Assembly (NCBI GenBank): GCA_001563325.1
Contig: LRSK01000138.1
Location: 1-6,112, forward strand
DNA: 6,112 bases
Reading direction: 5' to 3'
Origin: Candidatus Thorarchaeota archaeon SMTZ1-83
Lineage (GTDB): Archaea > Asgardarchaeota > Thorarchaeia > Thorarchaeales > Thorarchaeaceae
The translations under genes were made by a program, and so were the position numbers. Shown one piece after another: positions 1 through 5,661 of the stretch (positions within the stretch are counted from its first letter, which is position 1; each line of letters opens with the position of its first letter). Under the pieces are notes generated by a model. That model saw only the letters and a list, made by a program, of their open reading frames with translations, did no database searches and was not told the DNA's origin.

Positions 1-317
1 CGGTCACTAAGACCTATATCGTAGAGGACTGACTGCAACGGCCTTCCTATTGACTCAAGGACTGCGGCCTTCATGGCTAGTGACGACTTGCCGAACCGCG
101 CTTCCCTGAGGTCCAATACGTAGGCGATGTCAGCATGCACTCCTCTCTTCCCAGGTACTCCTGCCAGCCTGAGTCCCACTGTCAGACCGTTTGTGTACTT
201 GTGGACCTGATGACCTGTTTCGACAAGAGCTATCTCCACATCTCTGGTCTTAGCCATCTCAGGCTCAGTCTCGACCTTTTCCTTAGGCAGAACTCCGGTA
301 TCCTCACTCAATGTCAT
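1..317 (-). CDS. Unrecognised protein, N-terminal 105 residues, running off the left edge
   Basis: An open frame with no stop runs from the ATG at 317 to the window edge, starting MTLSEDTGVLPKEKVETEPE. It is the natural next gene of the operon: its ATG overlaps the preceding TGA by 14 bases, and a purine-rich AGGAGGAGA lies upstream. The first 25 or so residues are charged and probably disordered. Residues from about 26 look like a folded domain with alternating strands (VEIALVETG, LTVGLRLAGV, ADIAYVLDL) and then a helix (SSLAMKAAVLESIG). No membrane segment or catalytic motif is visible, and I cannot assign a family. An internal ATG at 257 (MAKTRDVEI) is an alternative start that would drop the charged leader, but its ribosome site is poor. 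Confidence 0.75.
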   Translation of the reverse strand, partial: MTLSEDTGVLPKEKVETEPEMAKTRDVEIALVETGHQVHKYTNGLTVGLRLAGVPGKRGVHADIAYVLDLREARFGKSSLAMKAAVLESIGRPLQSVLYDIGLSD

Positions 318-690
318 CTTGGGCTTCTCTCCTCCTCTCAGTTCGTTCGTTCACTCTGTTCAACAGCAGCTCAGAGAGCTCTTGGAGTCTGGCAAGTCCA
401 GTCAGGTCAGCGATGACGCCAATACTCTGTAAGATCCAGACCACTGTGTCTAGAAGGGCATACACATCTCCAACACTCATGTCGAGAGCCTTCGCTATAT
501 CATTGAACCGCATCTTTGTGGTGACCACCATTCCTACCATCTGCTCGAAGTCCTCGTCTAGCTTCCTACCCGTCTCAATGGATACAATGTGACGCAGCAG
601 TGACATCAGACCAATACTGTCATCCACGACTGGCATCGTTGCCAATAGCTCCCTCACGGTTCGGATACTCAGATACAGTCGATTCACCAT
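304..690 (-). CDS. Hel308-like ratchet (C-terminal helical) domain, displaced by a -1 frameshift from the SWIM helicase
   Basis: This 128-residue frame looks like the C-terminal part of the helicase just upstream and not like an independent protein. Its first residues (VNRLYLS) continue the upstream PTRLG exactly as Ski2/Hel308 proteins do (TxLG-xx-S/N-R-x-Y). The stretch VGDVYALLDTVVWILQSIG (73-91) followed by a helix ending LLNRVNE resembles the Hel308 ratchet domain (pGD...L..tA.Wl...). No terminal helix-hairpin-helix follows; the protein ends in a charged tail. Its ATG lies in an ATGGTGA overlap with the helicase stop and, unlike other starts here, has no purine-rich ribosome site upstream. 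Joined to the helicase it would give about 734 residues, a normal family length. Either one base is missing (one more G in the GGG at 691-693 restores the frame), or frameshifting or stop-restart coupling is used. Confidence 0.8.
   Translation of the reverse strand: MVNRLYLSIRTVRELLATMPVVDDSIGLMSLLRHIVSIETGRKLDEDFEQMVGMVVTTKMRFNDIAKALDMSVGDVYALLDTVVWILQSIGVIADLTGLARLQELSELLLNRVNERTERRREAQDDIE
328..336 (-). promoter_or_regulatory. Shine-Dalgarno-like purine tract for the left-edge gene
   Basis: The minus strand reads AGGAGGAGA, ending 10 bases before the ATG at 317. The spacing to the best AGGAGG core is 13 bases, a little long, so this is a moderate rather than strong site. Confidence 0.5.
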
Positions 691-693
691 CCC
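684..693 (-). other. Frameshift or stop-restart junction in the SWIM helicase
   Basis: The minus strand reads GGGATGGTGA. The helicase frame reads GGA TGG TGA (Gly-Trp-stop), while the frame one base back reads GGG ATG GTG AAT (Gly-Met-Val-Asn) and continues the family sequence without a gap. Adding one G to the GGG run merges both frames. The site is not a classic X-XXY-YYZ slippery heptamer. Confidence 0.75.
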
Positions 694-2507
694 AGACGAG
701 TGGGACGGATGTTGCTGCCCTCGGCCCCCTCCACAAGTCCCAGGCGAACCAGTGTTCCCAGTGGACTGGTCTCACTCAGAGCCAGTGGAATGATGTAGTC
801 AGCATGTACTCTTGCCTCTCTCGCAGCGGCATAACCGAGGGCAACAAGATGCGGACACAGCAGCCCATCACGGTCAACGGGCGTGACGCACGAACACATT
901 GGACCTTCTATCGCTCCGCTGGGCAGATATCTCGCCGAAAAACGACACGTGTAATGACCGCCTCCTTGGGCGTCTACGATGCCACCAAGGACCTCCTCAC
1001 CCCTCTCCCTGATCTCAACACTCCCAAGGGCACCCTGTCGTGCGGCTCTGACCGTGTCTTGGAGAGCATGCTTCTCTATGGCGCTCTCGGCCGTTATCTC
1101 CCCAAGATGGAGTACCCTCATAGGGGACCTTCCGTCACGAATCGCAGTATGAACTAGATATGAGTCGCTGAAGAAGTCATTCTCTAGCTGTTCCAGCGTA
1201 GCCTCTCCTCTCTGACATAGGGCAACCAGAAGCTGTTCTGTCATAGCACTTGATGTCCACAGCGTACTCTGTACAGGTTCGTATCTGGGTTCAAGCACCT
1301 CAAGCTCAGTGTCAGGGTCAGTCGTAATGTGGAAGTATGCCTCCTTTGCCTGTTCAGCCTCACCCTTGCTACCTGTGAGTATGAGCCCGAAGCCCTTCCG
1401 GTCACGGCCAGGACGACCTGCTCTCCCCAGCATCTGATGCACCTGATTGGTTGGCAACGCCCTCCGATAGTCACTAGGGGATGCAATGCTCGTGAGTACG
1501 ACAGTTCTAGCCGGCAGGTCCATTCCAGAGGCCAGAGTAGTAGTGGCGCATAGCACTCTTAGAAGTCCCTTTCGGAACAAGGACTCTATCAATCTGCGTG
1601 CCCTGGCACTCAGGCCTGCATTGTGATATGCCACTCCGTTGTGCATCAGAGCTCGGAAACCCTGAGGTAGAGAGACTCCCCAGTTCTCTACTGAGTCCAT
1701 CTCATCGTCAAGCTCGACCTTCTCTCTCTGAACAAGCTGCCGCGATACGCTCTCAGACAGACGCTCGGCCTCCGCCTCAGACTCTCTGCGTGTCCTATGA
1801 AACACTATGACTTGCCCATTCGCCTGTACAGTGGTCATGACGGCCTTGAGAATCATCCTATCCCTGTCTACTGTTTCAATCACATCACAAACAAGTGGTA
1901 CAGGCCGGTCATCGGACTCGATGAGGTCGGCATCGAGCCAGTCAGCTAGTAGCTCTGGCATCCCAACAGTGGCGGAGAGTGCGACTATCTGCAGGTCTTC
2001 TATCAGGGCCCTAAGTCGGATGATAACGCTCTCCAGCCGTGCCCCCCTTGACACATCGGACAGGTTCTGGACCTCATCAATGACCACAGTCCCCACTTTG
2101 CTCAACCATTCGCACCTATGTCTGAGGAGCGAATCTGCCCGCTCGTAGGTTGTGACTAGGATGTCCTTGTCCGACAGGATATCCAGATCTAGGTGAAAGT
2201 CCCCTGTGGAGACCTCGACCCTGATGGAGTGCTCCTCATAACGGTCCTTGAGTACGCCTGCGACTTGGGTTGCCAGCGCCCTGAGGGGGACCAGATACAT
2301 TCCAGGTCGTCCGTTCTCGATAGCTCGAAGCAACCCCATCTCTCCCACCAGGGTCTTCCCGGACCCCGTGGGAGAGCAGACCATGATGCTCCTCCCTTCC
2401 AGCAGACCCTTGTTGATCGCATCTATCTGTACTCCTCGCGGTGTGACCCCAATCTCTCTCAGAAGGCCATGGATACGGCTGTGAGAGTCGGACGTGTATG
2501 TGGTCAT
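684..2507 (-). CDS. Ski2/Hel308-like superfamily 2 helicase with a SWIM zinc finger, ended early by a frameshift
   Basis: This 607-residue ATP-dependent helicase shows the full Ski2/Hel308 motif series: Q-motif region around Gln27, Walker A SPTGSGKT (45-52), Ia VPLRALA (73-79), TGD (101-103), motif II DEVQ (144-147), SAT (178-180), IV VIVFHRTR (233-240), V ATTTLASGMDLPAR (321-334) and VI QMLGRAGRPGRD (358-369). Motif II has Gln where this group usually has His. A winged helix follows (about 424-455). Unusually, a SWIM zinc finger comes next: CSC, ten residues, then CPH (Cys538, Cys540, Cys551, His553), probably binding DNA or protein. The frame then resumes Hel308-like sequence (IRPTRLG) and stops at TGA immediately afterwards; the expected continuation is in the -1 frame in the next entry. 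The ATG start shares ATGA with the preceding stop and has a perfect GGAGGTG 11 bases upstream. Hel308 relatives act on stalled replication forks; the substrate here is unknown. Confidence 0.93.
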   Translation of the reverse strand: MTTYTSDSHSRIHGLLREIGVTPRGVQIDAINKGLLEGRSIMVCSPTGSGKTLVGEMGLLRAIENGRPGMYLVPLRALATQVAGVLKDRYEEHSIRVEVSTGDFHLDLDILSDKDILVTTYERADSLLRHRCEWLSKVGTVVIDEVQNLSDVSRGARLESVIIRLRALIEDLQIVALSATVGMPELLADWLDADLIESDDRPVPLVCDVIETVDRDRMILKAVMTTVQANGQVIVFHRTRRESEAEAERLSESVSRQLVQREKVELDDEMDSVENWGVSLPQGFRALMHNGVAYHNAGLSARARRLIESLFRKGLLRVLCATTTLASGMDLPARTVVLTSIASPSDYRRALPTNQVHQMLGRAGRPGRDRKGFGLILTGSKGEAEQAKEAYFHITTDPDTELEVLEPRYEPVQSTLWTSSAMTEQLLVALCQRGEATLEQLENDFFSDSYLVHTAIRDGRSPMRVLHLGEITAESAIEKHALQDTVRAARQGALGSVEIRERGEEVLGGIVDAQGGGHYTCRFSARYLPSGAIEGPMCSCVTPVDRDGLLCPHLVALGYAAAREARVHADYIIPLALSETSPLGTLVRLGLVEGAEGSNIRPTRLGW

Positions 2508-4825
2508 CCCTCAACAGACACCTCCTCAATCTGCCGAAGCGCCATTGTACCCTTCATTGTGACTCTGAAGTTCGTATATGATGTGCCTCCATGAGTCTCA
2601 TGCCCGCGCAGTATCAGGCTTGACCTCTCAAGCCTCATCAAGACGGCTTGTACATCTACCTCCTCGTCCCCACTGGCATTGAGAAAGCGATAGACCGACT
2701 CCTCGGTGAGCGGTTCGTATCTCTGAAGGAGTCTAAGAACCTTGACGGCCGCCTCTGTATCCTTACCGGCAACTCTATTGATGAGAGTCCGTGGTACATC
2801 AGAGTCGTCAGGCGTCACATTATGCTCCGCCTCAAAGGCTCGATAGCCCTCTCCGCTCTCAAGGACAGGTTCAGGGTCTAGCTTCAGAGGGATGCAGGTC
2901 TTGGCCTCTTCATGGCTCATAAGAACGACCCCGGGCTCCAGGACTCGAAGGTAGGAGCTCTCTCTTGGGGACCTTCTCTGCTTGCTGTGTATTCCAGAAC
3001 CAACAACGTTGAGTCCGAGTATGTCAGCCGCCACTCTGATATCATCTGAGTCACGCAGCCTGAGTGAGATGCATGAGGACAGACCATCAATCACGTTGGG
3101 AGGTAGGTCCGAGGGCTGGCCCACGCTAATCACGAGCGGTCCTCGTCTGCACAGGTCCTTCAGGGCCCGTTCGGAGATCGGGGCACGCTTCCTGTAGCGT
3201 CCCACCTTACGCACCCTGAGGTTCTCAGGACAGTCTAGTATCACTACGGCATCCTTGTCGGCCTCTGTTCCAAGGAGCTTTGTGGACATCAACTCCCAAG
3301 CGAACATCTCAAGGGGCAGTGAGCCAAGGGCCATCTGTACCACTGTGAGTCTGTGTTCCACAATCCTTGCAGTTGGTATTGTCTGGTGACCGTAGAAGGC
3401 CTTTCCACCCGAACCCTCCTGAAGGATTCGAATTGCCTCCATTCCATCCTTGGACCTCTTCGAGGGTTGCGAGCCGGGTGGTCCGCGCGTGTGCCCACCC
3501 ACATCATCCCCCTCGGAGAAGGCAACGTCTGCCACTGTGGAGTTACCTAAGGCAACCGCTCTGTTTAGAGCCAGCTCGAGATCAGCAGCTGCACTCAGGT
3601 CCGTGTCTGCTAGTGGCTCAAGAGCTGTCTTCAGGTGGGCTACGTACTGGTCACGCGGCATTCCCTCAGCGTCTACTGGGTTCAGAATGAAGTCCCTTCC
3701 GAGGATGATGCCAACACTCTCCTCTGAGAGTCTCGTCAGGTCGAGGGCCTCCTCTCGGTTGCTGAGTATCAGAACACGCTTCCCATCATCAAGCAGGCGA
3801 TTGATGAGAAGCATTAGCACATGGCAGCGTTGTCTCCATTGCCCACCACACACAAGCAGCCCAGATTCTATGTCAGTTCTTGAGAGACCAGCAGGCGGAC
3901 CTGTAAGGAGGGTCTCTGGGTTCAATACCTCGCCTAGAGTGTACTCCTCAGTCCTCGGGCGTATCGGTGCAAGGAACTCCCCGGGTACATTGCTCCCGAC
4001 CTCAGCAGACAGCTCTGAGGGCATCTGTACTACCCACTCGGCAAGCTCCTCACCAGTGGCGTAGAATCTTGGTGCGTCCTTCCAGAGATCCCATGCTCTG
4101 AGTCTCTTGGCAAGGTCCTTCGGGTCAAGCCTCTTGAATCTGGGCTCGGGAATTGCCCCCTTTAGTGACGCCTCAAAGGGTCTTATTGCAGACTCTTCTC
4201 TTACATGGCCAAGTATGACAAGGTTGGACCTCCAGAGGTCTCCTCTCTGCTTGAAGTACGTAACGACCTGTTCGTGCGTCTTGGAGTCAAGGTACCTCTC
4301 AATGGTCGGGGTGATTATGCTATCATCGATGATCTTGCTCGGCTTCTGACGCCTCAATGATACAAGGATTGAGACTCCGTGCTCAGTCATCATTGCACGA
4401 GTGAGCTTCCCAAGACTGCCGTGTAGGATGGCACTGGCCCTCTCAAGCCTCATGGCCGTGACGTATCGAGTACCACCTATCCCTCTGCAAGCCAACACTC
4501 CATCACTGACCTGACAGACCAAGTCTGGACTTGAGACCTCAGTCCACTTGCCCGTCTCAATCCCCTTGACCTCAAGTGCCCCGGTCCTCGTTAAGACTAT
4601 CAGAAAGGCCGTCGCGATAAAACTGGCAAGCACGATGGACCATGGCGACCAGACGGTGAGAATCACTATACCCGTGGACAAGAGAAGGACCTCGGCCCAC
4701 GGAGGACGAATCTGTCTGTTTGTCCATCTGAGTTCGCTTGTTGATCTGGCGGCCATGTCAGGTCCTGTGAGCTGTTCCATGGGGTCCTCGGCGGGGTAGG
4801 ACCCGAGAATGCTACGTCTTCCCAC
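2504..4825 (-). CDS. Membrane-anchored HerA/VirB4-like protein with degenerate Walker motifs and a C-terminal winged helix (predicted pseudo-ATPase)
   Basis: This 773-residue protein has the architecture of HerA/VirB4 DNA-translocating ATPases. Two membrane helices (about 44-59 and 62-79) are followed by a VirB4-like N-terminal region (about 85-290) and then the P-loop domain (about 320-605). Family landmarks are LNPVDAEG (381-388), the helical region around 460-520, and VISVGQPSDLPPNV (565-578) with its conserved glutamine (Gln570). The Walker A position, however, reads GGQWRQRC (327-334): it aligns base-for-base with GxxxxGK[ST] but has Q, R and C where G, K and S/T belong. Walker B reads VVILDCPEN (527-535), with Cys532 in place of the catalytic glutamate. 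ATP hydrolysis is therefore doubtful, and a scaffold or DNA-binding role is likely. Residues 690-765 resemble a winged helix. The start is GTG with GGGGGTG seven bases upstream; ATG codons at 4780 and 4756 are alternatives. The stop overlaps the next ATG (ATGA). Confidence 0.9.
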   Translation of the reverse strand: MGRRSILGSYPAEDPMEQLTGPDMAARSTSELRWTNRQIRPPWAEVLLLSTGIVILTVWSPWSIVLASFIATAFLIVLTRTGALEVKGIETGKWTEVSSPDLVCQVSDGVLACRGIGGTRYVTAMRLERASAILHGSLGKLTRAMMTEHGVSILVSLRRQKPSKIIDDSIITPTIERYLDSKTHEQVVTYFKQRGDLWRSNLVILGHVREESAIRPFEASLKGAIPEPRFKRLDPKDLAKRLRAWDLWKDAPRFYATGEELAEWVVQMPSELSAEVGSNVPGEFLAPIRPRTEEYTLGEVLNPETLLTGPPAGLSRTDIESGLLVCGGQWRQRCHVLMLLINRLLDDGKRVLILSNREEALDLTRLSEESVGIILGRDFILNPVDAEGMPRDQYVAHLKTALEPLADTDLSAAADLELALNRAVALGNSTVADVAFSEGDDVGGHTRGPPGSQPSKRSKDGMEAIRILQEGSGGKAFYGHQTIPTARIVEHRLTVVQMALGSLPLEMFAWELMSTKLLGTEADKDAVVILDCPENLRVRKVGRYRKRAPISERALKDLCRRGPLVISVGQPSDLPPNVIDGLSSCISLRLRDSDDIRVAADILGLNVVGSGIHSKQRRSPRESSYLRVLEPGVVLMSHEEAKTCIPLKLDPEPVLESGEGYRAFEAEHNVTPDDSDVPRTLINRVAGKDTEAAVKVLRLLQRYEPLTEESVYRFLNASGDEEVDVQAVLMRLERSSLILRGHETHGGTSYTNFRVTMKGTMALRQIEEVSVEG
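2519..2527 (-). promoter_or_regulatory. Shine-Dalgarno site for the SWIM helicase
   Basis: The minus strand reads GAGGAGGTG, containing the full GGAGGTG complement of the archaeal 16S tail. It lies 11 bases before the ATG at 2507 and within the end of the upstream gene. Confidence 0.75.
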
Positions 4826-4826
4826 T

Positions 4827-5087
4827 CTAGGGCACCCCCTGTCTTGAGAGCGTGCTCAGCATTGCGGACAGGCGTTCTACGACTCTGGAATCAGCGCTCT
4901 CCACAACAATAGTATCGCCCACGATGAGAAGGTCAGGCATTCCTCGGTCAGGGTTCTGACCGAATATGACCTCTTGATTGAGTCTCATCCACTCATAGCC
5001 ATGGCCTCGTTCCAGAATCTTGGTCACGCTGTCAATGGAGACACCTCTTGGTACTGAGAGATTAGACCGGCTAGGCTGCAATGACAT
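4827..5087 (-). CDS. Small conserved-looking protein of unknown function (86 residues)
   Basis: I do not recognise this protein. The ATG at 5087 is supported by an almost ideal AGGAGGT four bases upstream. The gene overlaps the membrane protein before it by 17 bases and ends one base before the next start, so it belongs to the operon. It has no signal peptide or membrane helix. Predicted by eye, a helix at about 17-27 is followed by a strand (NQEVIFG, 37-43), a strongly beta stretch (PDLLIVGDTIVVES, 51-64) and a helix (66-80). The PD...E spacing (Pro51-Asp52, Glu63) superficially recalls PD-(D/E)XK nucleases, but the essential lysine is absent (Ala65 stands in its place), so I do not call a nuclease. 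It may be a small partner of the flanking membrane proteins. Confidence 0.75.
   Translation of the reverse strand: MSLQPSRSNLSVPRGVSIDSVTKILERGHGYEWMRLNQEVIFGQNPDRGMPDLLIVGDTIVVESADSRVVERLSAMLSTLSRQGVP
4833..4840 (-). promoter_or_regulatory. Shine-Dalgarno-like site for the HerA/VirB4-like protein
   Basis: The minus strand reads AGGGGGTG, seven bases before the GTG at 4825. It has one mismatch to the GGAGGTG consensus. It favours the GTG start over the in-frame ATG at 4780, which has only a weak GAGG upstream. Confidence 0.55.
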
Positions 5088-5661
5088 CGAAACCTCCTGC
5101 GTTCACAAGTGCCATGTCACGTAGGTCAGCTCTCTCGATGGGCGTGTGCGGGTAGGCACTTCTCATTGCACTCTCTAGGACCTCGACATCATCGAGTAGC
5201 TTGTCATGCAGCACCCTTGCTCTGGACAGCCCTCCCGTCCACCTAGGAGTGGATCGAACGGCCATCATTCCAAGACGCGTGGGGCCCTGTCCCAGGGGAC
5301 GTGTCATGAAGAACCTGACCTCGATACCTCCAAGTCTGTCCTCTTCATCGTGAGCACCCATGGCCCTGAGTACCTGCTTTGCTGAATAGGTGAGGTCAAG
5401 ACCCAGCGGCACACTTGTTATCAGGCATCCTGCACAGACCTCCACCGTCCAAGTCCTCACTAGGACCATGATGCTGTTGTTCTCATCCCAGAACACTCTC
5501 ACTTCTCCTCGAAGTCCTAGGTAGGCGGTCAGGGCTAGGACTAGAAGGGCCAGACCTCCCACCGCCAACCAACTCGGTTGCATCTGTAGTCTGATTCCCC
5601 ATGCAATTCCTAGCGCGGCAGGGACGGCCCACTTCACCCATTCATAGTCACGGCTGACCAC
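5071..5661 (-). CDS. Two-pass membrane protein with a soluble tail resembling the N-terminal region of VirB4/HerA-type ATPases
   Basis: This 196-residue protein is not recognised by name. Two hydrophobic segments at about residues 11-25 and 31-49 form a hairpin anchor, with a very short loop (about residues 26-30). A soluble domain of about 145 residues follows. It begins with beta-type sequence, has a CxxC pair (Cys76, Cys79), and ends in an amphipathic helical stretch (ARVLHDKLLDDVEVLESAMR). The order, two membrane helices then a beta-rich part then an R/L-rich helix and a short 'AYPHTPIERADL' region, recalls the N-terminal module of VirB4-like conjugation ATPases and of the 773-residue protein two genes downstream. 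That similarity is my inference from layout, not a clear sequence match. The start is GTG, chosen because GGAGGT lies 8 bases upstream and because no ATG occurs before residue 27. It overlaps the helicase gene before it by 14 bases and the next gene by 17. Confidence 0.85.
   Translation of the reverse strand: MVSRDYEWVKWAVPAALGIAWGIRLQMQPSWLAVGGLALLVLALTAYLGLRGEVRVFWDENNSIMVLVRTWTVEVCAGCLITSVPLGLDLTYSAKQVLRAMGAHDEEDRLGGIEVRFFMTRPLGQGPTRLGMMAVRSTPRWTGGLSRARVLHDKLLDDVEVLESAMRSAYPHTPIERADLRDMALVNAGGFDVIAA
5091..5098 (-). promoter_or_regulatory. Shine-Dalgarno site for the 86-residue protein
   Basis: The minus strand reads AGGAGGTT, with the AGGAGGT core ending four bases before the ATG at 5087. 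It is one of the strongest ribosome sites in the window and supports this small frame as a real gene even though it overlaps its neighbour. Confidence 0.75.

Noticed and set aside
600..1157. Plus-strand frame of 185 codons opposite the SWIM helicase
   Set aside because: It lies wholly opposite conserved helicase sequence, and its translation is low-complexity with no recognisable domain. It is a shadow frame.
2236..2529. Minus-strand 97-codon frame overlapping the start of the SWIM helicase
   Set aside because: It is out of frame with the helicase and carries no domain. The helicase frame here holds Walker A and motif Ia.
3450..4064. Plus-strand frame of 204 codons opposite the HerA/VirB4-like gene
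   Set aside because: Its product is rich in Ser and Arg, as expected from the reverse complement of a coding region, and the opposite strand carries clear family motifs.
4778..4780. ATG as an alternative start for the 773-residue protein
   Set aside because: It is possible, but the GTG at 4825 has the better ribosome site and sits one base after the previous stop. The membrane segments are unaffected by the choice.
4823..4850. Possible promoter between the small gene and the HerA/VirB4-like gene
   Set aside because: There is no AT-rich TATA box or BRE-like element; the genes are one base apart and the sequence is coding.
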